44,343 nucleotides of DNA, taken from Reyranellaceae bacterium (lineage in GTDB: Bacteria; Pseudomonadota; Alphaproteobacteria; Reyranellales; Reyranellaceae). The DNA lies in NCBI GenBank assembly GCA_022844045.1, contig JALHMM010000051.1:1-44343 (forward strand). Reading direction: 5' to 3'. The first letter of the stretch is position 1, and each line of letters starts with the position of its first letter. The position numbers and the translations under genes are program-made. The notes below the pieces were generated by a model that saw only the letters and a list, made by a program, of their open reading frames with translations, was not told the origin of the DNA and ran no database searches. This document shows, piece after piece, positions 35,544 to 43,157 of the stretch.

Positions 35544-35954
35544 ATGACCTGGCGGCGCAGCATCGAGATCGACGGCTTCAAGCACAGCAACCCGATTCCC
35601 GGCGCCAGCATCGTCGGCAACCTGATGATGTCGAGCATCATCGCCGGCCGCGACCCCAAGACCGGCAAGCTGCCGGAGACGCTCGACGGCCAGCTCGCCT
35701 GCCTCTTCGCCCATGTGCGCGCCTTCGTCGAAGCGGCGGGCGGCACCACCAACGACATCGTGAAGATCAATTTCTGGCTGCGCGCGCCGCACAAGCGCGA
35801 CGCCATCAACGCCGAATGGGTGAAGATGTTCCCCCATGCCCAGTCGCGGCCGGCGCGTCACACCCAGGGCTTGGCGGGCGAGGGCGACGCGCTGGTGCAG
35901 TGCGACGTCACGGCGGTGATCACCGCCAGCGCTCCGGTGACCAGCACAAAGTAG
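35544..35954 (+). CDS. RidA/YjgF-like protein
   Basis: 136 aa. GFKHSNPIPGASIVGNLMMSS, TLDGQLACLFAHVRAFVEAAGG and TTNDIVKINFWL follow the YjgF/YER057c/UK114 fold. The Arg that binds the imine substrate in archetypal RidA (in VARLPKDALIEIE) is replaced: the corresponding stretch reads GLAGEGDALVQCD. It is therefore outside the classic imine deaminase group and closer to the catabolic Rid-like subfamilies. ATG at 35544 with GGGAGA upstream. It ends 4 bases before the HpaB-type gene, so the two are probably co-translated, linking it to aromatic hydroxylation. Confidence 0.85.
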   Translation: MTWRRSIEIDGFKHSNPIPGASIVGNLMMSSIIAGRDPKTGKLPETLDGQLACLFAHVRAFVEAAGGTTNDIVKINFWLRAPHKRDAINAEWVKMFPHAQSRPARHTQGLAGEGDALVQCDVTAVITASAPVTSTK

Positions 35955-35958
35955 CGAC

Positions 35959-37398
35959 ATGCCGGCACGCACGGGCAAGCAGTTCCTCCAAGGCCTGCGC
36001 GGCGATCGCGCGGTCTGGGTCGACGGCGATCGCGTCTCCGACGTCGTCGACCATCCGGCGCTGAGCGGCGCGGCGCACGCGCTGGCCGAGGTCTTCGACC
36101 TGCAGCACCGCCACGCCGACGAGTGCCTGATGCCGGATCCGGAGACCGGCGAGCCGATCGCGGTCAGCCACATGATCCCGCGTTCGCGCGCCGACCTGGA
36201 GCGCCGGCACAAGGCGCTGCGGCGCGTGTCGGCGTATTCCGTCGGCCTGATGGGCCGCACGCCCGACTATATGAACGTCACCTACGCGGGCTTCGCCGGC
36301 CGGCCCGACGAATGGGGCGCGCACGGCAACGAAGAAGGCGCCGCGCGCTTGGTCGCCTACCAGAAGTTCTTGCGCCGCAACGACATCTCGCTGACACATA
36401 CCATCGTGCAGCCGACCGTCGACAAGGCGCTGGGCGACGCGCCGCAGGCCGGCAACCAGCAGGCGCTGCGCGTCGTCGGCGAGACCGAGCACGGCATCGT
36501 CGTGCGCGGCGCGCGCATCCTCGCGACACTCGCGCCCTTCGCCGACGAGATCGCGGTCTATCCCGGCCTGCCGCTGCCGCCGGGCGCCAACGACTACGCG
36601 CTTTCCTTCTGCGTGCCGATGTCGGCGCCGGGCCTGAAATTCCTCTGCCGCGACAGCGTCAGTTCAGGCACCAGCCGCTTCGACCATCCGCTGTCGAGCC
36701 GCTTCGACGAGCAGGATGCCTTCGTGATCTTCGACAACGTCGAGGTGCCGCGCGATCGCGTGTTCATCGATCGAAACATGGAGGCCTACAACACGGTCAT
36801 GCGCTCGAGCTGGCCGTCCAACATCCAGCAGCAAACCATGATCCGCGCGGCGGTGAAGCTGGAGTTCGCCTGGGGCGTGGCGATGCGCATGGCCGAGGCG
36901 ATCAACGCCGCCGATCTCGCCACCATGCAGATGATCGGCGAGATCTGGACCTACGCCGAGTTCACGCGCTCGGCCGTGCTGGCCGCCGAGGCTGGCGCGC
37001 GCGAATGGGGCGCCGGCATGTTCACCTGCGACCAGCGCCCGCTGCACGCCCTGCGCTGCACGCTGCCGCTGTGGTTCCCGCGCGTGAACGAGATCATCCG
37101 CCTGATCGGCTCGCACAATCTCTTCGCCACGCCGACGGCGGCGCAGTTCGCCGACGAAGCGCTGCGTCCGCTGATCGACACCTACCTGCCTGGCGCCAAG
37201 GGCATGCCGGCGGAGCAGCGTGCGCGCATCTTCCGGCTGGCCTGGGACTACACCGGCAGCGCGCTGGCCAGCCGCAACGAGCAGTACGAGCGCTTCTACC
37301 TCGCGTCGTCCGCCCGCAACCTCGCGCGCCATCTCGTGTTCACCGACCGCACCGGCGCCGATCGATTGGTCGACCGGTTCCTGAACGAGCCGCTATAG
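35959..37398 (+). CDS. HpaB-type FADH2-dependent 4-hydroxyphenylacetate 3-monooxygenase, large component
   Basis: 479 aa with the HpaB/PvcC acyl-CoA-dehydrogenase-like fold: TGKQFLQGLRGDRAVWVDGD at the N-terminus, MGRTPDYMNVTYAGFAG, ISLTHTIVQPTVDK, SSRFDEQDAFVIFDNVEVPRDRVF and IGSHNLFATPTAAQFADE. These enzymes ortho-hydroxylate phenols using FADH2 supplied by a separate reductase (HpaC type), which is not in the window. The actual phenolic substrate may differ from 4-hydroxyphenylacetate, since the meta-cleavage genes are absent. It starts 5 bases after the RidA-like stop. Confidence 0.9.
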   Translation: MPARTGKQFLQGLRGDRAVWVDGDRVSDVVDHPALSGAAHALAEVFDLQHRHADECLMPDPETGEPIAVSHMIPRSRADLERRHKALRRVSAYSVGLMGRTPDYMNVTYAGFAGRPDEWGAHGNEEGAARLVAYQKFLRRNDISLTHTIVQPTVDKALGDAPQAGNQQALRVVGETEHGIVVRGARILATLAPFADEIAVYPGLPLPPGANDYALSFCVPMSAPGLKFLCRDSVSSGTSRFDHPLSSRFDEQDAFVIFDNVEVPRDRVFIDRNMEAYNTVMRSSWPSNIQQQTMIRAAVKLEFAWGVAMRMAEAINAADLATMQMIGEIWTYAEFTRSAVLAAEAGAREWGAGMFTCDQRPLHALRCTLPLWFPRVNEIIRLIGSHNLFATPTAAQFADEALRPLIDTYLPGAKGMPAEQRARIFRLAWDYTGSALASRNEQYERFYLASSARNLARHLVFTDRTGADRLVDRFLNEPL

Positions 37399-37417
37399 CG
37401 CTGCGGCCACCTCGCCG

Positions 37418-38164
37418 TCAGGTCAGAAACACGCCGCCATTGACGTGGATCGTCTGGCCGGTGGTGTACGCACCCTCCGGTCCGACGAGATAGCGCACCG
37501 TTGCGGCGATCTCCTCGACCGTGCCCTTGCGACCCAGCGGCACGGCGCGATCATCGCTCGGCCGCGCGCCCGCCGAGGGCCCGCGCGTCGTGTCGATGGC
37601 GCCGGGCGCGACGCAGTTGAACGTCACCTTCTTCGACGCCAGCTCGATCGCCAGCGCGCGCATCAGCCCCTCGAGTCCCGACTTCGACGCTGATACGTGG
37701 CAGCGGTTGGGTGTGCCGACATGGGTCGAGATTCCCGACATGGCGACGAAGGCCCCACCGCCGCGCGCGATCATCGAGGGCACCGTGGCCTTGGCGAGGA
37801 TGAAGGCGCCGTCGAGCGCGACTGACAGGATCTCGCGCCACTCCTCGAGCTGCATATCGAGGAACGGCGTCTGGCGGCGCAGGCCAGCGTTGCTGACCAC
37901 GATGTCGAGGCCGCCCATCTCGGCGACCACCGCGGCGGTCATCTGCTCGACCGAGCGCGGATCGGAGACATCGCCCATCGCCGCTATCGCCTTGCCGCCG
38001 GCGGCCGTGATCTCGCCGACAACACTATCGACGATGGCGCGATCGGCGCGACCGTTGACGGCGATCACCGCGCCATCGGCCGCGAGCTTCAGCGCGATCG
38101 CGCGACCGATGTTCTTCCCGGCGCCGGTGATCAGCGCGACCTTGCCGGCCAGCGGCTTTGTCAT
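37418..38164 (-). CDS. Short-chain dehydrogenase/reductase family protein lacking the catalytic Tyr
   Basis: 248 aa, classical SDR size. The cofactor motif is ITGAGKNIGRAIA, followed by VSNAGLR (NAG motif) and AFVAMSGIST with the catalytic-site Ser (about 143). The YxxxK position reads CHVSASK: Lys161 is present but the Tyr is Val157. The codon is GTA and the reading frame is intact, so this is not a frameshift. Related SDRs with HV-x-x-x-K exist, so it may be a distinct subfamily with altered chemistry. APGAIDTTRG follows the fold's C-terminal signature. GGGAGAG lies 6 bases before the ATG. Last gene of the minus-strand operon that begins at 40767. Confidence 0.85.
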   Translation of the reverse strand: MTKPLAGKVALITGAGKNIGRAIALKLAADGAVIAVNGRADRAIVDSVVGEITAAGGKAIAAMGDVSDPRSVEQMTAAVVAEMGGLDIVVSNAGLRRQTPFLDMQLEEWREILSVALDGAFILAKATVPSMIARGGGAFVAMSGISTHVGTPNRCHVSASKSGLEGLMRALAIELASKKVTFNCVAPGAIDTTRGPSAGARPSDDRAVPLGRKGTVEEIAATVRYLVGPEGAYTTGQTIHVNGGVFLT

Positions 38165-38198
38165 GTTTCTCTCCCTTTCGTGTCGTCGCGGTGGCGCA

Positions 38199-38942
38199 TC
38201 AACTCGCCCCGCCCAGCCGCTTGGCCAGCGCTGAAGACAGGCCAACGCTGTCCACAGCTGGAGTTTGCGCGAGGCTTCCGCGTGTCGCCTTACCCGTACC
38301 GAGGCCGGCGAGCGTCAGCGCCTGGCCAACGGCAGCGATGACACCATCGACGAGCGGCACAGGTACGCGATCGCGCATGCGATCAGCCAACCCCGCGAGG
38401 CCCGCGCCACCCAGGATCACGACATCGGCGCCCTCGTCGACCGCGGCGGCACAGGATTGCGCCAGCAACGCCAGCGATCCATCGGGATCGCGCGCGATAT
38501 CGGCGCCGGTCGGCGCCACGGTGCGGATCGAGGCGACACGGTCGGCGAAGCCGCGCGCGGCGACGAACTCGCGCAGCATCGGTCCCCAGCGCTCGCCGCC
38601 GGTGACGATACCGATCCGAGCGCCGAGCTGCGCCGCCACCATCAGCGAGGCGTCGGCCATGCCGACCACCGGCACCGGGCAGATCTCGCGCAGCGCGTCG
38701 AGGCCGGGATCGCCGAAGCAGGCCAGCACGACCGCGTCGAATTCCCCCGACGCGTTCGCCCAGGCGTCGAGCGCGGCGTGGCCGGCGATGGCGTAGGCGG
38801 CGCGGCTGGCGACGTAGGCGGCGCCGAAGCGGCCGGTGACGCCCACCAGCTCGACCTCGTCGCGCACGCCGGCGCGCGCGACCGTCACCACCTTGTCGGT
38901 CATCGCCGGCGTCGTGTTGGGATTGATCAGCAGCAGGCGCAT
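38199..38942 (-). CDS. Aspartate/glutamate racemase superfamily protein (hydantoin racemase-like)
   Basis: 247 aa. MRLLLINPNTTPAMTD, VVLACFGDPGLDALRE and PVPVVGMADASLMVAAQLGARIGIVTGG are typical of the HyuE/AroM-like branch. Cys75 is the first catalytic cysteine. The second active-site cysteine is replaced: the matching segment reads VVILGGAGLAGLAD. This argues against a two-base racemase and allows an isomerase or decarboxylase-type reaction. The C-terminal 25 residues (TRGSLAQTPAVDSVG onward) are an extension. Its ATG overlaps the GNAT stop by one base (TGATG). Confidence 0.85.
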   Translation of the reverse strand: MRLLLINPNTTPAMTDKVVTVARAGVRDEVELVGVTGRFGAAYVASRAAYAIAGHAALDAWANASGEFDAVVLACFGDPGLDALREICPVPVVGMADASLMVAAQLGARIGIVTGGERWGPMLREFVAARGFADRVASIRTVAPTGADIARDPDGSLALLAQSCAAAVDEGADVVILGGAGLAGLADRMRDRVPVPLVDGVIAAVGQALTLAGLGTGKATRGSLAQTPAVDSVGLSSALAKRLGGAS

Positions 38943-39790
38943 CAGCCGAGCTCGAATGTTGTGACGCCGAACAGACCTGGCGCGTCGATCATGGGGGCGG
39001 CGCCGGTGTACATGCGCGCGGTTTCGAAGGCCGGCACCATGCCCAGCGACTCCGCCAGATGCACCGCCCTCGCGTTGCTCTCGGGCACGTCGAGCGCCAC
39101 CACGCCCGGCCCGGCCCGCTCACACAGACCGCCGATCAGCGCGGCGGCGATGGCTGCGTCGGCGGCGTAGAGCGGTCCGATCTTGAAGCCGGCGCGACAC
39201 GCGCGGATGACGCCAAGGCCGGCCAGCGCGCCATCGCGTATCGCCGCCAGCGCGATATGACCGGGTGCGCCGATCCAGTTGGCGAGAAAGCCGTCGCGCG
39301 GCGCCGGAAAGAAGCGGCGGTCATAGGCGGCGACGCTGTCGAACGGTAAGGCCTTGGCATCCTCGAGCGCGACACCCGGCGGCGGCAGGCCGCGTGCGGC
39401 GGCCGGGCCTTGGTAGCGGATGTTGCGCCAAGCGAGCCAGAATCCCGACTTGCGGTAGTTGTCCTGCTGCGCCGGCACGCCGTCGAGGCCAACCATGCGG
39501 CCAGATAGATGCGCCATACCGGCGTTCCAGGTGCGCAGGCCGTAGCCGCGTCCGCGAGCCCGCGGCTGGGCGATATAGAACCCGAGGAAGCCGAAATCAG
39601 CACCGTAACGCACCACGGAGATGCAGCTGACCGGCTCGCCGTGGAGCAGGCCGACGAGAAACCCCTGGGGATCGGCGATCTGGAAGGCGCGCGCATCGTC
39701 GAGGCCGGGATTCCAGCCCTCGGCGGCCGCCCAATCCAGCGCGCGCGCGAGGTCAGTCGCCGACATCACGCGAACGTCGAACGGGTTCAC
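38942..39790 (-). CDS. GNAT acetyltransferase with two GNAT-like halves
   Basis: 282 aa. The first half has the acetyl-CoA loop IAQPRARGRGYGLRTWNAG and LDGVPAQQDNYRKSGFW. The second half (IALAAIRDGALAGLGVIRAC, LDVPESNARAVHLAESLGM) resembles the Acetyltransf_18/DUF1248 C-terminal domain. Acceptor unknown. GTG at 39790 is preferred because it overlaps the stop of the cyclase-FHA gene (GTGA); the longer frame upstream has no support. It is the second gene of the minus-strand operon and is coupled on both sides by stop/start overlaps. Confidence 0.85.
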   Translation of the reverse strand: MNPFDVRVMSATDLARALDWAAAEGWNPGLDDARAFQIADPQGFLVGLLHGEPVSCISVVRYGADFGFLGFYIAQPRARGRGYGLRTWNAGMAHLSGRMVGLDGVPAQQDNYRKSGFWLAWRNIRYQGPAAARGLPPPGVALEDAKALPFDSVAAYDRRFFPAPRDGFLANWIGAPGHIALAAIRDGALAGLGVIRACRAGFKIGPLYAADAAIAAALIGGLCERAGPGVVALDVPESNARAVHLAESLGMVPAFETARMYTGAAPMIDAPGLFGVTTFELG

Positions 39791-40767
39791 CACTTCGTCG
39801 ACTCGCCGCCGGCGGGCACACGCGCGACGTTCACCGTGACCTCGCCGAAGGTCACGATGGTACCCGCCGGGATCGGTATCGGCTGGCCCGGCGTCAGACG
39901 CCGACCAGCGACAAAGGTGCCGTTGGTCGAGCCGAGATCCTCGACCGTCAGCATCTCGGGCGAGATCTGGCGCAGGCGGAAATGCCGGCGCGAGACGCTG
40001 ATGTCGTCGATCGCCAGATGACACTGGTCGGGCACGCGGCCGACGATGATGCCTTCGGCCGTGGCCAGCGCCGCGGCGTCGAGGGTGACATCGATCGGCC
40101 CGCCGTTACGCCGGCGGCCCACGACACGCCAGCGCTCGCGCACGATATTGGTACGCACGTGACCGGCGGCATCGACGACGATCTCGTAGACGCGCACCGG
40201 CCGGGCGATGTTCTTCAGCGACAGCTCGCCGCGATCGGTGAAGGCGTAGCCCTCGGGCTCGCCCATCTCCTCGCGCACGGCGGCCGACACGAAGATGGTG
40301 CCGGGCGAGGCCAGCGATTGCAGGCGGGCGGCGACATTGACCGCCGTGCCGAAGATATTGGTGCCGTCGACGCGGATCTCGCCGCGGTTGATGCCGATGC
40401 GGAAGGTCAGCCGACGTTCGGCCGGCAGCTCGCGCTGGCGCCAGGCGAGGTCGGCCTGGATCTCCATGGCGCAGCCGATCGCCCGCCTTGTGGCGTCGAA
40501 CTCGACCAGGAAGGCGTCGCCGGCGGTGTTGATCAGCCGCCCACCGCCGCGCTGGATCGCCGGCTCCCAGACCTGGGATTGAGCCCACTTCACGGCCGCG
40601 ACGGTCGTGGTTTCGGCCGCCTCCATCATCCGGCTGAAGCCGACGAGGTCGCCGTGCAGCAGGGTGGACAGACGGCGGAGCAACGGCGTGGCGCCCGGTG
40701 GTGGATCGGCAGGAGGCAGTCTTACCACCCGCCGATTCCCAACGCTAGAAAACCGCGGACGCGACAT
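39787..40767 (-). CDS. Class III nucleotide cyclase fused to a C-terminal FHA domain
   Basis: 326 aa from ATG at 40767. The cyclase domain (about residues 30-205) has metal-binding Asp40 in LHGDLVGFSRMM and Asp83 in INTAGDAFLVEF, then RIGINRGEIRVDG and FGTAVNVAARLQSLA. The FHA domain (about 228-318) shows the phosphothreonine-binding residues GR, SRRH and GSTNGTF. No membrane segment. The logical trigger is binding of a Thr-phosphorylated partner; the divergent kinase gene starts 81 bases away. It leads a minus-strand operon with the GNAT, racemase-like and SDR genes through four-base and one-base overlaps. Confidence 0.88.
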   Translation of the reverse strand: MSRPRFSSVGNRRVVRLPPADPPPGATPLLRRLSTLLHGDLVGFSRMMEAAETTTVAAVKWAQSQVWEPAIQRGGGRLINTAGDAFLVEFDATRRAIGCAMEIQADLAWRQRELPAERRLTFRIGINRGEIRVDGTNIFGTAVNVAARLQSLASPGTIFVSAAVREEMGEPEGYAFTDRGELSLKNIARPVRVYEIVVDAAGHVRTNIVRERWRVVGRRRNGGPIDVTLDAAALATAEGIIVGRVPDQCHLAIDDISVSRRHFRLRQISPEMLTVEDLGSTNGTFVAGRRLTPGQPIPIPAGTIVTFGEVTVNVARVPAGGESTKW

Positions 40768-40847
40768 GTACTCTGTCGGCGGTCCCGGCTTGGGTCGGGT
40801 GGCGGCATGCGCCGCTTCCGCCGGAGAGCGGGTCGGGACACGATCGG
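40768..40847. promoter_or_regulatory. 80-base divergent intergenic region between the cyclase-FHA and kinase genes
   Basis: Both promoters of the two opposed operons must lie in or near these 80 bases if the chosen starts are right. I see no clear -35/-10 pair or palindrome, and SD sequences on both sides are weak. Confidence 0.4.
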
Positions 40848-42224
40848 ATGAGCGGGACAACAAACGACGAACTGCCACGCGGTACGCCGCTGATGACCGT
40901 TCACGGACGGCGCCGGGGGCATGTCGAGAACCTCCTTGGGGCCGGGGGCCAGGGCGCGGTCTACGCCGTCGCCATCGAAGGCACGCGCTTCGCGCTCAAG
41001 TGGTATCACGACGATATCGCCTCGATCGACCGCACCTTGCGGGCGCGGCTGTCGCGCGCCATCGGCATCGGCCCGCCGACCGACCGCTTCCTGTGGCCGA
41101 TCGACCTGGTCGAGATCGCCGGCTCCAACAGCTTCGGCTACGTCATGCCGCTGCGCGACGGCGACTACAACGGCATGCGCGACCTGATCGCGCGACCGCC
41201 CAAGCGCATTGACCTGCCGCTGGGGCGCCGCATCATGGTCTGCCTGCGCATCGCCCAGAACTTCCTCGAGCTGCACGCACGCGGCTTCTGCTACCAGGAC
41301 ATCAATTTCGGCAACATCTTCTTCCACTCGACCACCGGCGACATCCTCATCTGCGACAACGACAACGTCGACATCGACGGCATGGATGCCGCGGTGTTCG
41401 GCACGCGCAAGTTCATGGCACCCGAGGTGGTGCGGCGAGAGACCCTGCCCAGCACCAAGACCGATCTATTCTCCATGGCGGTACTGTTCTTTTACATCAT
41501 CCATAGCTGGCACCCGCTCGACGGACGGCGCGAGAACGAAGTCCAGATCATGGACTCGTCGGCCGAAACCAGCCTGTACGGCCGCAATCCGGTGTTCATC
41601 TTCGACCCGCAGGACCAGTCGAACGGCCCGGTGCCGGGCGTGCACGACGCCATCGTCGCGCGCTGGAACTCGCTCACCCCGGCGATCCGCTCGCTGTTCA
41701 CCCGCTCCTTCACCGTCGGCCTGCGCCAGCCCGGGGAGCGCGTGCTGGAGCCGGAATGGCGCACGAATTTCGCGCGCATGGTCGATGGCTGCGTCACCTG
41801 CCAGAGCTGCGGCTACGATCAGGCGCCACGCCAGGGAGTGAAGGGCCAGACCCTGATGCCCACGGTCTGCGTCGCCTGCGGCCGGCCCATGGCGTTGCCG
41901 CCGGTGCTGCTGATCGGCCGCGACACCATCACCCTGGGGCCCGGAATCGGCGTCGCCATCCACCATATCGATCCGGATCGGCCGGTCGACTTCACGACGA
42001 TGGCCGGCATCGTCGAGGAGCACCCCACCAACAAGAACGTCTGGGGCCTGCGCAACATGATGCGCAACGCCTGGAAGGTCACACTGGCCGACGGCAGCAC
42101 GGTGACGGTCGATCCCGGCCGTGCCGTGCGCATCATGGACGAGACCACGATCGATTTCGGCCGCCGCACCGGCCGCGTCGTGACCGGCGACACCGTCGCG
42201 GTGTCGCGGGAGCGCCCGCAATGA
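40848..42224 (+). CDS. Ser/Thr protein kinase-like protein with C-terminal zinc ribbon
   Basis: 458 aa. The kinase fold has a Gly-rich loop LLGAGGQGAVY (residues 29-39), Lys51 in RFALKWY, a catalytic loop YQDINFGN with Asp151 and Asn156 (Tyr-Gln replacing His-Arg of HRD), CDNDNVD in place of DFG, and GTRKFMAPEVV as the APE region. It is followed by a zinc ribbon with CVTCQSCG (about 315-322) and CVACG (about 341-345), then a small beta-rich domain. Kinases with this fusion occur with PP2C phosphatases in TerY-P-type and YegI-like systems. Its stop overlaps the PP2C start (ATGA), so writer and eraser are coupled. Confidence 0.88.
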   Translation: MSGTTNDELPRGTPLMTVHGRRRGHVENLLGAGGQGAVYAVAIEGTRFALKWYHDDIASIDRTLRARLSRAIGIGPPTDRFLWPIDLVEIAGSNSFGYVMPLRDGDYNGMRDLIARPPKRIDLPLGRRIMVCLRIAQNFLELHARGFCYQDINFGNIFFHSTTGDILICDNDNVDIDGMDAAVFGTRKFMAPEVVRRETLPSTKTDLFSMAVLFFYIIHSWHPLDGRRENEVQIMDSSAETSLYGRNPVFIFDPQDQSNGPVPGVHDAIVARWNSLTPAIRSLFTRSFTVGLRQPGERVLEPEWRTNFARMVDGCVTCQSCGYDQAPRQGVKGQTLMPTVCVACGRPMALPPVLLIGRDTITLGPGIGVAIHHIDPDRPVDFTTMAGIVEEHPTNKNVWGLRNMMRNAWKVTLADGSTVTVDPGRAVRIMDETTIDFGRRTGRVVTGDTVAVSRERPQ

Positions 42225-43069
42225 GTCTGGCGAACGGGGTATGGGCGGCCGGCGGCTCGTCGGTCCGCGGCGCCTCGCATGTGCGCCGCAACAAGCCCAA
42301 TCAGGACGCGATCGCCTGGGCGCCGACGGGAACCGGTGGCGGGCCGACGTTGGACGCCGAGGCCTTCATCGCCGCCGTCGCCGACGGTCACGGGGCGCCG
42401 GCCTACGACCGCTCGGATGTCGGCTCGCGCATCGCCGTGAACTGCGCCATCGAGGCGTTGCGCCGCTTCGTCGGCGGCGGCGGCGGCGAGAACATCGTCG
42501 AGGAGATCCTGGGCCGCTGGCGCGAGGGCGTGATGGCCGACCACCACGGCCGCGCCGGCGCCGACGCCGACTGGGTCGAGGCGACCACCGATGTGCTGGT
42601 CCCCTATGGCTGCACCCTGGCTGCGGTGGCGATGGCGCCGGGCCAATTGCTGGTGCTGCAGATCGGCGACAGCGACGTGCTGTTCGGCTACGCCGACGGC
42701 CGCATCGAGCGGCCGCTGCCGGTCGACCATGGGCTGGTCGGCGAACAGACCTATTCGCTCTGCGCGCCCGACGCCGCCGAACGCTTTCGCATCACGACGA
42801 TGGCCTCCGATGGCGCCGATTGGCCGGACTTCGTCATGCTGTCGACCGACGGCATCGCCAAATCCTTCGCCGACGAGGCGGCCTTCGTGGCCATCGCCCG
42901 CCAGTATCGCGACACGGTGCGCAAGGTCGGCCTGCCCGAGGTTCTCGGGCGGCTCGACGAATGGCTGGCGGAAGTGTCGCGGCGCGGCAGCGGCGACGAC
43001 GTCACGATGTGCCTCGCCAGCCGGGTCGCGGGCGCCGCGGTGGCGGCCGGCGACGACAGCGACTGGTAG
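42221..43069 (+). CDS. PP2C-type Ser/Thr protein phosphatase
   Basis: 282 aa. Metal-binding motifs RNKPNQDAIAW, AAVADGHGAPAY, LQIGDSDVLF, MLSTDGIAKSF and GSGDDVTMCLA are all present, so both Mn/Mg sites are intact. No membrane segment; soluble. It should reverse phosphorylation by the kinase encoded immediately upstream (4-base overlap). The start ATG at 42221 begins with MSLANGVWAAGGSSVRGASH; the open frame extends upstream only as antiparallel reading of the kinase gene. The PrsW-like gene follows after 88 bases. Confidence 0.92.
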   Translation: MSLANGVWAAGGSSVRGASHVRRNKPNQDAIAWAPTGTGGGPTLDAEAFIAAVADGHGAPAYDRSDVGSRIAVNCAIEALRRFVGGGGGENIVEEILGRWREGVMADHHGRAGADADWVEATTDVLVPYGCTLAAVAMAPGQLLVLQIGDSDVLFGYADGRIERPLPVDHGLVGEQTYSLCAPDAAERFRITTMASDGADWPDFVMLSTDGIAKSFADEAAFVAIARQYRDTVRKVGLPEVLGRLDEWLAEVSRRGSGDDVTMCLASRVAGAAVAAGDDSDW

Positions 43070-43157
43070 CCATGACGGCGATGATCGTCCATCATCGCGA
43101 GGATCGAGTGGACGGGGCCGGCGCCGGCGTGGGCCGGGACGAACACGGGAGTAGCCG

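Noticed and set aside
39787..40878. Longer start for the cyclase-FHA gene at 40878
   Set aside because: It would overlap the divergent kinase start and adds a low-complexity segment; ATG at 40767 leaves a normal intergenic region.
40848..43069. TerY-P triad (vWA, PP2C, kinase)
   Set aside because: Kinase with zinc ribbon and PP2C are present, but no vWA/TerY gene or other Ter gene is in the window, so the named system cannot be claimed.
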